A DNA stretch of 64,000 bases from Pelecanus crispus (Eukaryota > Chordata > Aves > Pelecaniformes > Pelecanidae), in contig NC_134643.1 of the NCBI RefSeq assembly GCF_030463565.1, positions 167,484,491-167,548,490 on the forward strand. The letters are read 5' to 3'. This document shows positions 12,368-24,982 of the stretch, one piece after another. The notes under the pieces are model-generated. The model saw nothing but the letters and a program-made list of their open reading frames with translations. It was not told the origin of the DNA and made no database searches. Made by a program: the position numbers and the translations under genes. The stretch's first letter is position 1. Each line of letters opens with the position of its first letter.

Positions 12368-13304
12368 ACTGGTTCAGGAATCTGCTCAAAGCCACTTGCA
12401 AGATCAAAGCCTTTCTTTGTAACCTGTTTGGACCAAAGATAGTCACTTTCTATAAAATGTTTCACATCTCTGTAGCTGTTGCAGACAGCAAAAATTATTC
12501 CAGCTCACTGAAACGTTCATGTGAAAACTTTTTTTGGCTCAGTCTTGGTGTTCACCTTTGTGCTCAGGCTTGATTTTCTAAGTGCATGCATAATTATCAA
12601 TGTATTCATTAAGAGTATTTCCCACAGTGTCAAACAACTCTAAATACATATCAGAACAGAGGGTCAATCAAACCAATATGCATAAAAGGTGCAAAAACAT
12701 CCATGATAATCACGTCAAGAGGAGTCTAATTACAGGCTGCATTTTGAAAGAAATTAATTTCTCATTTTGGGGATATATTTTTAACTTGAAAAACCCACAG
12801 TCCTTGTTGATTCTGTGTTAACTAGAACTAAGGATAAGTTAAGGTTTCATTGTTTTCAGTATAAGGATTGTGTTGTGCATATCATTTAAAACATACTAGA
12901 GCGTGTCAGGTGCTCTAGTTATTTACAAATAAGTTATTCACAAATATTGACATCATTTGTCAAAATTCTGTACTTGACTAGATAGTCCACTGCAAGTAGA
13001 ACAAAAAAGTATGGTCTAAATTGTTTTCTGAACCATGGCAATATTCCCCAAGTATTTTTGCTTTCAACAAGCAGCATCTGAGTGGTAAAAATTATGCAGT
13101 ACCAAATTATGAATTGCTGGGAAAGAAGGTTTAATTCCAGGGCCTTTCTATAATTTTGGCTGTATGTTTTTTCTAGGAGCAGGTCCAGCAAGGAAGGAGT
13201 ACTTTCAGAGCTCGATTGATGGATTAGAAGAGGGTATAAAGAGGAAGAGTTCAAATGCGTTTGACATTGGCAAATGTTTTGGGTGAAAGAGCCTGAACCT
13301 GGGG

Positions 13305-13506
13305 CTGGCTGGGTGTAAGGAAAAAATGCATACTGTGAGGATAATTGAACGATGGGACAAGTTGCCCCAAAAGGTTGTGCAGTCTCCATCCATGGAGGCT
13401 TCCAACACCCACCAGGACAAAGCAACCTGATCTGAAGACAGTGCTGACCTTGCTCTAAGCAGCAGGTTGGACTAGAGACCCCCCGAGGTCCCTTCCCACC
13501 TGAGCA
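13305..13506 (+). mobile_element. CR1 LINE, 5'-truncated 3' end
   Basis: The order of blocks matches the CR1 3' UTR: a GATAATTGAACGATGGGACA segment near 13340, then a segment like CAAGTTGCCCCAAAAGGTTG. Next come CTCCATCCATGGAGGCTTCC, an AGCAACCTGATC block, the GGTTGGACTAGA block and finally the GGTCCCTTCC block. The terminal ATTCTATG tail is missing or mutated beyond recognition. This is an older copy than the one at 36.7 kb. The 244-codon minus-strand frame at 12934-13668 is partly antisense to it and is not considered a gene. Confidence 0.85.
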
Positions 13507-16500
13507 ACTTGGTCCTTCAGAGTGAATGGGTCTACCACAGCCTAAAGTGGAAGTGGCCTCATAGCAAAATTCCCAATCCCAAACACCTGACAATGTCAGT
13601 TCAGAGTTCGCCAAGTCCGGACGCCTCAAAACAACCCAGAGCTCATGATCAGGGCAGAGGAACTTCATCCCTCACCAAGCTAGGACCTGTGCATGGCAAG
13701 AGGAGCACAAGCTGCCTGTCTCCAGTGCCTATGAGCTCCATCAGTCCTAACCCCTAAATAAAATGGGCCAGAGCCTAGAGGTGACCCCATAACCAAAGGG
13801 GCTGCTCATGGAGCAGACCATTTCCCTCCCTCCAGTGGTGGGGAAGCGCCTTGAGGAGAGGTAGAGAAGTGGAGGAGACGGCTGACAGGGCTGTGCTGGT
13901 GTCTGCACCTCCCTGGGAGCCACCTCCCTTGGATGGAGGACCCATGGAGGCTTGGGGCCTCTTATCCTGGTTAATTGATTAATTGGTGCAGAGGAGCCTG
14001 CACAGCAGACACCAGCTGGGGATCACCCTTGATGGCCAGGTCCACAAGGCCCTCTGTCTTCCTCACCCCTAAGGGACAGTGTCTTCACATGCCAGCGTGT
14101 GAACGCAACAACACACCCATGGTCCAGAGGTGCCTGAAATCGCCGATTACTGGGATGTCATTCGGGGACCACTGCCCACTCCCATCTTCTCAGCATCCTG
14201 AGGTGGCTGCCAGCAATGGGGCTGGATGGGGCTCTGGTCAGACCCCGTGCAGCTCTTCTGCTCTTTGACACTGGTGAAAAACCACCAGACACACCGGGCA
14301 TTTGTACCTGGAGGCACCGCGCTACCCAGTCCATGAGAGGGATGACCACCGACACCCCAATGGACACCAGCATCACTGCAGCCAGGACTCAGCTCAGCAC
14401 AGATTAAACAAGCCCCTGTGAAGAAGGGGAAAAACCCACCCACCACCTCCCCTGCTGCCCGCCAGCTGCTTGGCTCAGCGCTGCTGCTGGTTACCCAAGC
14501 ACGGGTCGTGGGGAGGGTTTTATTGCGTCTCAAAAGAGAAAGCCTAATTTCCTCGCGTCTCCAGCAGAACATCCCACCCATTTTGCAAATCCTTTGACGC
14601 TGTTAGTCATTTATGACTATCAGCAACGCTTTTCCAGGCCTCCCTTCACAGCTGGTAACTAGGAGAAAAAAAATTATGCCATAACGGAAACAGTTTGTGT
14701 TTCTAAATCACAAACATCAGCATTGTGTTATGCTAACAGCTATCATCTTTATTTTTAGGATATTTAATCAATTTGGATGCTTTCAGATATATTTTAGTCA
14801 GACCAGCTTGCTCTAACTTACCTCCCAATTCTGGTTGCCATGGCATAACAATGATTTCTCTTTTAGCTAAAAATAAACCTTCAGCGACAAATGTATTAGC
14901 CACAAAAAAAGCAAAAAAACTAAAAAAACAAAACACCATGAAAACAAAGCACCTCCCTACACACCAATTCACGTTACCCCACACTGCTGCTGCTTGGGCA
15001 TCAGCTGTACAAGGTCCTGGCTGGGCGCTCCCTGCCTCCCCTTTCCTATTTACACACTTTTATATTCTGGCTAATGAAAGGCAGCCAAATGCATAGAACA
15101 TTGGAAACATTTTTTAAATGGCATTAAAATCAAGTGCTATAAGACAGACCGCCTGTCATCAGTCAGGCAGAACTGCCTGTCCTCAAAGCCTCTGTAGCTC
15201 CCAGGCTCTGCCTGGAGATACCTTTTATTTTTTTTGGTATGAACCCAAGCATGGGAGAAAAGCGTCCCTCCCCAAAGAGGCTGAGAAAGCCAGGGCACTG
15301 GGAGCCCCTTCCCTGAGGTGGAGGCCAGCCCCAGGTGTACCCAGCGACGTGCCACTGTGGCACTGTGGATGGGGCAAGTCCCACGGCAGCCAGGTACAAG
15401 GCGCTTCTTCCCTCCTGGGGAAAAACTTCCTCTTTTCCAGCTATATGTTTTGCTCAAAAATAAAGTGGTATGTCACTTATTTAACAATAAAATTGAATTA
15501 ATGGAAACCGAAAGAGGAACAGAGTCACCAACGAGCATCTCCACATGATTTGTAAGCGTTAATTTAGAGGTGCAGCAGGCTACAGCAATGCTCAGCTCAT
15601 GAAAAATAATGTTGGTAGGTTCAGGGAGGTGTTTTCTTTCACTTTTGATTACAAAAACCTCTTCCCTTTCCTTACAGTCTTACTGTGGGCACTCTGCAAC
15701 AGGAAGAGGGCAAGTCTGGCCAGGTTCGTCCTGTCCTGCCCTGCCCCGGTGCCTCTCAGCCCAAATGAATTGGTAACCTCCCCGCAGAGCTCTGGAAAGA
15801 AATGCTTCAGCCACGCAAATCCTGGCATGCCTGCACAAGGGCGCACAGGAGAGCACGCAGCTTGCTCTGCTCCTTGCTACCAAAACAGCCGTCAGTCAGC
15901 CCCAGTGAACACAGGGCAAGGCGATAACGCTGACATTTCTGAAGTTCAATTAGAGGAATGAGGCCGAAACAAAGAAATGACTTCTCACCCTGTGTTTGTG
16001 GAAGATGACTGGGCTCTTACCCAAACTGTCCATGTTTGCCGAGCCTCTGCGTTTGCGGGTTCTCAGCCGGTGAGGCTGATCCTTGCAGGGATCCTTGCCT
16101 CGTTTTGTAAACACAGTCTCTAAATAAAGGAGGGAGAGGAGGGACTTCTGTCCCCCAGGGCGACTGGGACTGCCTGGCTCCTAGCCACGCAGCAAAGCTC
16201 CCTGGTCTTGTGTCTCAGCTAGACTGCTGTCATCAGCACCCTGCTGATAACTATATACGTATATATATATATATATATAAATATACCTAAAATGTTGCTG
16301 TCCTCTTTTGTAGCTGCTTTAATAGCAGAAAGGTTAGTGGCTTTGTGAATGCTCGCTTGTGGACCTGCTTCCTCAGCTCCCATGGTGACAGCCAGCAGGT
16401 TAATGCTGACGGTCCCATGGTTGAAGCCCAGCAGGTTTGGGGCAAGGAAAGCTCTGTCCTCCGAGGCATGTGTGTTGAGGTCGGGAAACTCAGCGGCTGT

Positions 16501-19500
16501 TTCCCAGCCCACAGCAGAGGCATATGCTTGCAAGATGCTTGCGATGGGTGCCCAGTCCCCCTCCGACAAAAACAGATGGAGCATGGGAGTTTTCTGTACC
16601 TGGCAGCTTTTTTAATCTGAGGTGCCCTGGGGCTCACCACTGGTGTGAGATGCTAGCACAGTGGCTAACCCACCCGGCAGGCTCACCAGCTGAACTCCTT
16701 GTTATACCTGTTGCTAATGCCAGCATTTTAATAAAAAAAACAAAAAAAAAAAAAAGAGAGGAGTGAAGCATTGCTGGAAAAGAGCTGGCCTGACACCCCA
16801 TCCCAATTTTCTACCTTGTGTCCCCACAAGCCAGGCCCTCATGCTCCTACTGTTTTTCCCAAAACATGACCCTCAGGCTTGGAGCTTGTACTCAGGTAAG
16901 AACTAAGGCATTTAGGCAGCCATCTCATTTCTGCAGCCTTTGGGCATCTGTTGTTCCACTCCCACCCAGGTGTCATTTGAGAGAACAAGGCTGTGCTTTG
17001 TAGATGGATGGACGGATCAGTGTCTTGGGCACTGTCACGCATCAAACCGTGGCTGGGGCAGCCTCACCAGCTGTGACCTGGGAACCTGCAGGTCTGGAAA
17101 GCCTCTCCAGAGGCACACTCGCTGTTCCTTTCTCCCCTGGCCTTTGGGCTTTGATGAACAGACAAGGTTCATACCATCTCCTGTCCCCGCTACTGACAGC
17201 AACAACCACAAAGAAACCAACCTTGTTACTGCTACTGATGGGCTTTTTGAACACTGCTTTTCCATAGTTACACTGTCCAGCCTCCTCCTTCTCATATCTT
17301 ATCACCACAGGTTCAAAGGAATGGAAGAGCACAGCAGACGCTTTCCACATGAGTTGCGCTGCTAGACTCATGGTGGAGGGACCCGCGAGCTGAGCAAGGA
17401 TGGCAGAGAAGATGGAGCGAGCGCAGGTGCCTTACTGCTCTTCTTGTGCCAGACCCATGCCAATGCCACCACTCCTTGGAGGGATGGGCCATTTCACACA
17501 GCCTCTTCCTCCTCTGGGGTGCGGGAAGGATGAGAAGATGGTGGGTCTGTCTGCAGGTCTCAGGAGGTGGCAGAGGGGCTGCGGGTCCATGGCTGCCTCC
17601 TCCCCAAGGGCCTGGCTCCTGTGGAGGGTGGGCACCAGCCCAACTGCAGGGCAATTTCTGGCAGAGCTGGTTAATCTTGAAAGTGCTTTTGGGAAAGACA
17701 ATGAAAAAATGCAGATCCATTTTCTGCCCATACTCAGCAAAGCTGTCTGTGCTGGGCTTACAGAAACACTCCTCTGCTGCTCCACTTGAGCTTCTGTTTT
17801 CCTTTAGAGCTCACATTTTTTTCCTTTTGCTTCATGAGGTCAGCCTGCAGTTTAACAAGAGCTTTAAAATCCCCTTTGCGGTATGTAATGGTTTTCCCAG
17901 AGCATCTTCCATATCTTTTATTCCACTCCTCCCTTTGCTCATCATATCCATATTTTTTTCTGGAGTATCTGTCTCCCATCCTTTACAGAAGCCCCTTCCC
18001 CCCTGAAATTATTTATTCCTAGTTCATCATCTTGGAAACCAACTGTTTTCCAGACCTGCTTTTAATAGGTGAGATCATTTGTCTTTGCAGCACCCCAAAC
18101 CTGAGTTTCTGAGAATAAAAATCTTTCTGTTAATTATCAGCGTTGTCATCGTTTGGGCTGTATTTATATTGTTTCTTTCTACCTTTCCCCACAAAGAGAT
18201 GCTAAACCGGCTCTGATGCACTGCCTGTCATTACTGTCAACTATCTGGCACTGTCATTAGTTCACTGAAGTCAGAGGGATTTCTCTGCATTCAGCTAAAT
18301 GCGAGTGTGTGTGTTTGCAGGCTTAAGAACAGAAAAAAAAAGACAGTATCTGAAAACTTTTGATAATTTATGGATATAGACTTACACACACTAATATAAT
18401 CCCTGCAGAGGGTGAAACAAATTGCCACTGGTCTGAAATGGGATCACACAAACTACAGTAGCCCCATGCTGCCTCACTCCAAACTGCTTGGCATTTTTTG
18501 CTGTCATCTGACCAGTGGACCTAAAACAGCAAGGGTACCTCAAAACACAGCACATTTATGGCCAAAAGAGCCCTCCGAGCTGTTTAGCAAATACTAAGAG
18601 AATAAGGGGTTAAAACCCAAGAAATATTTTTATTTGAGTTTATCTAAAAAACCCATCCTGCTTGCTTCTTCAGGAAACGTGGCAGTGTGTAAAAATAAGC
18701 CATACGCTGGTGCACGCTTGGCACTCCCATCAGTAAGTACATTACAAACCTATTACTTTAAGGTCAAAGAGAGAGTAAATGTGTGTGAGAGTCTCGCATT
18801 GGTCTCATAAGGGCTTAAAAATCACAGAATTTTAATGACCTCCTCCTCCCGTGAGCCACTTGCTTAGTCACTAAATTGTTTTCCTGCTCCTCGGATGTCA
18901 TCCAGGAGTGGAAGAGAAATGCCCAAAGACTGCGTGCTGGTCCCCGTTTGAATGGGCAGCGCGTGCCCCTGCCCCCTTCGCAAGGGAAGAAGCACTTCCA
19001 GATGAAAGGCGAGTGTTTTAACATCACTGTCACGGCTGAGAGCCCGGCTCGCTCCTGGGCACATTAAACACCTGCACAGCTGTGCCTTTCGACGCCCGGC
19101 CGCAGGAATCACCGAACCGTGCCTGCGAGTCGGCTCACCACACAGCACTGTTGCCAAATTGCAGCCCAAGGGATGCGTGGCAGCCAGGGGAGGGAAAAGT
19201 GAAGGGTTTTCCATAGGTGTTTTCCATCAGGACTGCATGTTCCCAGGATGACGTTGCCCCCTTGGTCAGTGCGGGGCTGGTTGGGTGCCGAGGACACTGC
19301 TTGTGGGGGCTGGACATCACCCCAGGGCAGTCAGAGACTGCCAGGCAGGCACTGTACCTGTGTGAAATACCAAATTTTGGGCTATTTTCCGGTGGCCTGA
19401 AATACTGAGTTTTATCTGGTTGTTCATGCTCTTCTTCTTCCTCTGGTTTCATTCAAAGGCCTGTATTTCTGTGCAATGCTGTAAGGGAGATGCTCTCTTT

Positions 19501-22500
19501 AGCTTAGCACCATCCTTTGTAAAATCATATCCAGAATAGGTATCTAATGAGGTCAGGCAAAATACCAGTGTATTCATGTGCTTAGATGTCTGTGACTCAC
19601 CCTGACCATTCGTGATACAGCCCTTGCTAAGGGTGCGACTGCTTAAAACTACAGGCACCATGCATTGCATCTACCTATAGGTAAATATAAGTAAGCATAT
19701 TCATATGCATGCATTTGTGCGTATATATGCACACACATATAAAAAGTGCATAAATCTGCGTTTACATAAAACAAATAGATACGAAACTGGAGTTTGGTAG
19801 CACTACAGTCAAACAGATTGTAACTCAGCTGCAAAAGTACACGTTGCTGTCTGCTGGTGAGTAGTTTGGCTATCGGTTAGACATTTTTGTGCATGCACAC
19901 AGCTGCTGAGTTACGAAAATTGCTGCTTTCCCTGTGTAAAAGTATAAGTAAAAATGCATAATGGGAGTGCTCTAACGACCTTGCACAGGAGACCTGGTAC
20001 CCAGGGCACCTGCCTCAGCCACACTCAGTCTTCTGCACCAGAAAATGTTATTTCTGAAGGACTGATGAGCTCCTGGGAGACCTCAGCTCTGCCCGTTCAT
20101 CTCCCTTGGTGCCTTAGAGGTGGCAGAAGGGAAGGAGGCAGCCCTCTCCAGCAAAGCCCGGGGCTGTGGTTGCCATTGGTGTGGTGGGCAGGCAACACAG
20201 AAGGCTTCAACAGATTTAGAAATCTCAGAGGGAGCATCCAGCAGGTTAGGGCTGTGAGTCGCTAGTGCTTACCTATCCCTATGATATGGGGATATGGGGG
20301 AAATGTGATGCCCCTGTGTCCTGTTATCTGGAGGTGGCGATGCTGGGCATAGCTCCCCCAGAGTTGTCACTGAGGGGTGGTTTTCAGCTTTTTCCACCTC
20401 GTTTGGTGCAGGAATCTGCTGTGGGGCAGAGCAGCCCTCCTTTACCCAGCCTGCTCAGAGGGGACAGAAGTCTCCAGACTCCTTTGGTGGGAGTCCAAAT
20501 TTCCAGTTTGTGACAGATTCCAAGATTTTTTATGTTGTTTTCATTCCAGATTGAAGCGAGCTTGAAGTTTCCCCATAGACCACATTCCTGGTGGAAGAAG
20601 AATCTCTTCAGGGTCAGGAAAAATTTATTTTAATTTAGGGCTAGGATCTTTTTCACTGGAAAAAAAATTTGGAACATTTATTTAGAAAATACATATCAGA
20701 AAACATCTGTTTCTCTACACATCCCCATATTAAAAGAAATTATGTTAGGAGGTAACATCTCAAGCTGCTCAAAATGTTTAGGGTTTTTTTTTCTTCCCCT
20801 ATTTTTAATAAAATTAAAATAAAAATCAGTATGTTCTAACAGGATATTCTGGATTTACCAAAATGCTTTCAGGCAGAAAATACCCAACCGGAATGACCCT
20901 CCCTTGGTTTTGGTTCCTAGAGGCATCCCTAGGGGCTTGCTCCCAGGGGACCCCCCCGGTCACCCCTGTGGCAGCCAGCGCTGCCTCCTCCTGCTGCTCT
21001 GGGCAGAGCAGGCAGCTGCGGGAGCATCAGCAAAGCAGAAGAGACTGCAGCCTCTCAGCCAAGTCCCACCTCAAGCCACGGCTGCTCTTGCAGCTGCAAG
21101 GGAAGTAAATGCTGGCCTTGCTGCTCCCTGGGATGCTGGGGCTGGGCGGGCATGGAGCTGGGAGACAGTTTTTACAGGTCAAAAGCTAATAGAAATGTCT
21201 TTATAACACAGGCACCTTGATGAGCGGCACCCCGGCTTTGGCAAGCAGTTCCAGCAAGCGCATGCATACTCCCCTGAGCTCCTTGAGCTCGGGTGTAACA
21301 GGGGCTCTCCTGTTAAATTGAAGTTGCAAAAGTGCAAAAAGCCTTGAAGAAAGAGGGCAGCGAGTCTGAGAAATGCTGTGTCTGGAGAAAGGAAAGGAAG
21401 TGAGGGGATACGGGAAAGCAATCCCTCCGAGACCCTCCTCCCAGCTGTCTGGATCTACACGAGGAACAATCGTGTGTGTTTATGGAGGTGGAGATGTCTG
21501 CACGTTTTGTTTTTTTTTTTTTGTTTTTGTTTTGTTCTGAGATCATGGGTCAGTTGAGAAAAAAAGGGGGTTTGGAGAAACAGCCACAGCAATACTTTCT
21601 AGTATTTTTACTTCTTTTCCCTTCATCTTGCTCTAATTCATCTTTATTAGTAGAATTAACGCAGGACTAAACCCTTAATTCTCTACCTACCTATTGGCTA
21701 CAGTACTGCTGTCCATGGGGGAACTACAGCAGGGCTAGGAGGGAGCCACGGAGCTCAAAACTAATGTAGCAGCAGAAGATCACATGGTTCATTTTGGTCT
21801 GCACTTTGTTGAACAAGGGCCAAAGTGTTTTGGCAGTAATGTGCAATGAGATGTGGGACAGTCGGGAGGATCAGCCCCACGAAAGTGCTGTGATGTACCA
21901 ATAGTCTCTGTACATCTACCCCAGACTGTAAATACCATTTGCAGCCAAGGCTTTCTTGTGAAGAGTTATAAGGCTTGGAAAATCTTCTGTTCAGACTGAG
22001 ACTGTCTTGGGCAATGACCAAAAAAATGCCAACAAAATGCCTCCTGGCACTCTGCGCAACACTGGTAGGATGTGGGAGCCTGGGGGTCTGGGCAGTGGGC
22101 ACATGGCAGGGACAGTGCAGGCTGACAGTATTTCACCTCCTCCCCTTCTCCTGTCGCTCCTGCCTGCCACCTCCCAGCACCAATGTTTGTGTGGCCTTGC
22201 AGTGCCATTGGCCTCACAGGACATCAAACAGGGGAAGCATTCATAAAGCTACCGAAGTTGAGTTAAGCGAAACTCTGTGTTAAAGCAGTAAGTCTCCTTA
22301 AATGTTGTCTGCCAGTGGCCTCTAAAAAAGAAAAAAAGAAAAATCACTCTTTACAGTAAAAAGAAGGAAAGTGTTGCTGAAATTTATGCTAGGCTTGCAT
22401 AGAAAATTTATAGATTTTTCATGCTGGCAAACACCAAGACTGGGTATATCAACAAAGCTGTTGAGTTACTGAGCATCAAAAATAAAAATATATCCCTGAC

Positions 22501-23159
22501 CATAGAGCAGGGCTCAGCCCCTTTCTCCATGAGCTTGAAACTATACAGTTGCCTGTTTGTTACTAACGCAGGTCCAAGTTTCAAGTACCTTTGCTCTTCA
22601 AAAAAAGAAATTACCTTTGACATGGGTGTTTTTACAAAGTTTGAATTAGTGCCTTTGCGTTCACCCACTGGCTCAAAATACCCACGGGCTTTCTGACCAA
22701 ATTGCTTAATTTTTTTGGATGCTGTTTTCTCCGAGCCCAGATTTACTAGAGTAAATGTGCTGGTCATTTGCACAAAGTGGCATACTTGGACCACAGTAAA
22801 AATGGCCAAGGTGGCCTCTCTTGTGCCCCCCAGTTACTAGTCCCCAGCAATGCCGGGCTGCCTTCCTGGAGCAAGGTGTGTGCCACCACCACCCTCCTGC
22901 CTTGTCACCAAGGCTTAGGAGTCCACGGACAGGCAACAAGTTTGCTGTCACGTTTACAACAAGTAACCTGTAGTTATCCCACAGGTCTATGGACACTGAG
23001 CCAGTAAGACTGCCATCTGGATGACCTTTGGTTGGCCTATGCTACATTTTAGCCTCACATTCTTCCATGTCTTCAATTATTCGTTCACTCAAAATTTGTT
23101 TTACGGAGTTGTAAACTGATGAGGTTGGATTAATGAGTGTGTAAACAGCTTAGATCACT
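13507..23159. other. Long non-coding stretch
   Basis: No gene is recognised over about 9.6 kb. It contains a (TA)n microsatellite (16252-16286), an A-rich tract at about 16731-16755, purine/pyrimidine alternation at about 19680-19740 and a T-rich tract at about 21509-21534. A modest CpG cluster lies at about 18900-19140. Short GC-rich patches make overlapping frames on both strands (for example 17313-17720 minus with 17446-18006 plus) without family resemblance. Confidence 0.55.
16252..16286. repeat. (TA)n microsatellite
   Basis: A run of TA dinucleotides with one CG interruption at 16258-16259 and an AAA interruption near the right end. It is flanked by ordinary sequence. Confidence 0.9.
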
Positions 23160-23318
23160 CCCTCCCTCCCATTTCTCACACTAGCTGGATTCCCATGTTA
23201 TGGTGTCTATCTCTGATTTGATAGATCAGAAATCCTTACTATCAGACTGGCAATTTCATGGGCCAGTTCCCTCGGCACTGGGGATGGAGATTATCTGGTC
23301 TTTCTAGCTGGAATATAT
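23160..23318 (-). mobile_element. Decayed CR1/L2-type LINE reverse-transcriptase remnant
   Basis: Read on the minus strand, the sequence near 23301-23278 encodes RPDNLHPQ, matching the GPDxxHPRVL block at the N-terminal end of CR1/L2 reverse transcriptases. After a one-base frame change it continues as VPRELAHEIASLI, matching the following VLRELAxxIAxPL block. Both order and spacing fit. Stop codons and the frameshift show that it is an old, dead copy. It is on the same strand as the remnant at 1.1 kb but covers a different, more N-terminal part of the enzyme. The edges are approximate. Confidence 0.55.
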
Positions 23319-24269
23319 TAAACTCTTGAGTTTAGCTTCAATCTGTAGCAGGGTAATTTCCATTTCTCTGAACATTTCCATTAGTCATCCTGGCTCTGAC
23401 CCTGCAGTCTAGATAATTATTCTTATTGAATTGCAGAGGCAAGCTAGTCTCTTATTTTTTGAGACCTAAATAAATTGTTACTCCTTTTAACCTGAGCAGG
23501 AAGCTGAATGTCAGGATCTCACCGATAATTTCATTTAGGAGGGTAAATCAACAGGAGAAATCGAGTGGCTCTGATGTAGTTTTGTTTGCTTGCTTGCAGG
23601 GATGTGCGAAGTCCAGAACGAAAGGCTCTAATGGGTTCCCGGCTGCCTGGCCCAGGCCCAGATGGACGGCGCTGGAGCTGCCAAGCCCTGGCAGGGCTTC
23701 CCAAAGAGCCAGGGGGCTGCTGTCACTGTGGCCACCCCACCCCACCAGCAGCCAACTGCAATGCCTCCGGTCCCAAGCACTCAAGCTCCCACACAACATT
23801 TTGTTCGTCTTTGAGAAAAATTGCTTATTAGCATCTTCTTTCAAGCCCCTTAATTGAAAGGTTAAGATGTTGGTTTCAACATGGGTTAAGCAATCCAATA
23901 ACCTTAGTTTTTGTCTGATCCCTCCTTTGCTGCAAGAGCGGACCACTTCTTCTTGCCCTGGTTGTATGCCACATTTTCACATTGTTAAACACTTCTAGGA
24001 TGATGCAACAGATACAGAGGGCTCTGTTATTTCTTTTTGTTTCTTTGCAAGGTCTAACTGGACCTGACTGGGGTAGTTCCTCACAGTAGCCATAGACATT
24101 CTGATCTCAAATGTGTGGTTTCTTTCTTTTCAATTTCCTTTTTCCTTTCTTGGTCTCCACTCACAAGACCCTTTGAGACAGTTATATGTCTTGTTAAGCC
24201 TGGAGGGTTTTCATGCCCCTTTCCCTCCCTGCCTGGGGTACCGTATCATGGTGGCCTTTGGTGGGTCGG
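23319..24269. other. Non-coding stretch
   Basis: No gene or clear repeat is recognised between the LINE remnant and the solo LTR. Confidence 0.5.
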
Positions 24270-24568
24270 TGTGGTGGGTTGACCCTGGCTGGACATCAGG
24301 TGCCCACCAAAGCCGCTCTATCGCTCCCCTCCTCAACTGGACAGGGGAAAGAAAATATAATGAAAAAGCCCGTGGGTAGAGATAAGGACAGGGAGAGATC
24401 ACTCAGCAATTACCGTCACAGGCAAAACAGACTCCACTTGAGGAAAATCCATTTAATTTATTACCAGCCAAAATCAGAGTAGGATAATAAGAAATAAAAA
24501 CTAAATCTTAAAACACTTTCTCTCCACCCCTCCCTTCTTCCCAAGCTAAGCTTCACTCCTGATTTTTT

Positions 24569-24982
24569 CTACCTCCTACCTGTCAGTGGCGCAGGGGGAC
24601 AGGGAATGGGGGTTGGGGTCAGTTCATCACATGTTGTGTCTGCCACTCCTTCCTCCTCAGGGGAGGACTCCTCACACTCTTTCCCTGCTTCAGCCTGGGG
24701 TCCTTCCCATGGGAGACAGTCCTCCATGAGCTTCTCCAATGTGAGTCTTTCCCATGGGCTACAGTTCTTCACAAACTGATCCAGTGTGGGTCCCTTCCAT
24801 GGGGTGCAGTCCTTCAGGAACAGACTGCTCCAGCGTGGGCTCATCCCTCTCCACAGGTCCACAGGTACTGCCAGAATCCTGCTGCAGTGCAGGCTTCCCA
24901 CGGGGTCACAGCCTCCTTTGAGCATCCACCTGTTCCAGCATGGGGTCCTCCCCGGGCTGCAGGTGGATATCTGCTCCACCAT
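24569..24982 (-). CDS. LTR-internal open frame with 15-residue repeats (doubtful)
   Basis: This 137-codon frame runs from an ATG at 24982 to a stop at 24569 in the sense direction of the solo LTR. Its middle consists of three 15-residue units with a conserved Cys-x-Pro-Trp core (DCTPWKG, NCSPWER, DCLPWEG), generated by the 45-bp repeats. The C-terminal part is acidic (EESSPEEEG) and then proline-rich. It matches no retroviral protein that I know. Since 45 is a multiple of three, openness can be a by-product of the repeat. I regard translation as unlikely but testable. Confidence 0.15.
   Translation of the reverse strand: MVEQISTCSPGRTPCWNRWMLKGGCDPVGSLHCSRILAVPVDLWRGMSPRWSSLFLKDCTPWKGPTLDQFVKNCSPWERLTLEKLMEDCLPWEGPQAEAGKECEESSPEEEGVADTTCDELTPTPIPCPPAPLTGRR
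24700..24835 (-). repeat. Three-copy 45-bp tandem repeat inside the LTR
   Basis: The motif CATGGG recurs at 24708, 24753 and 24798, an exact 45-bp period. Each copy carries a CAGT(C/T)CTTC-like segment after it. On the LTR sense strand the units fall in one open frame and encode 15-residue repeats of the form F-L/V-K-D/N-C-T/S-P-W. A fourth, more diverged unit may lie to the right. Confidence 0.8.

Larger units (their letters stand above)
10362..13304. other. Non-coding stretch
   Basis: No gene is recognised. GC-rich sequence at about 11400-12400 yields open frames on both strands, including a 179-codon minus frame at 11907-12446, with no family match. Two small tandem duplications lie inside it (annotated separately). 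Confidence 0.55.

Noticed and set aside
11907..12446. A 179-codon minus-strand frame
   Set aside because: It lies in GC-rich sequence with competing frames on the other strand and contains tandem duplications; no family features.
12934..13668. A 244-codon minus-strand frame, the longest in the window
   Set aside because: Its middle is antisense to a CR1 3' end, it has no recognisable domain, and the rest has random composition. It is a chance frame.
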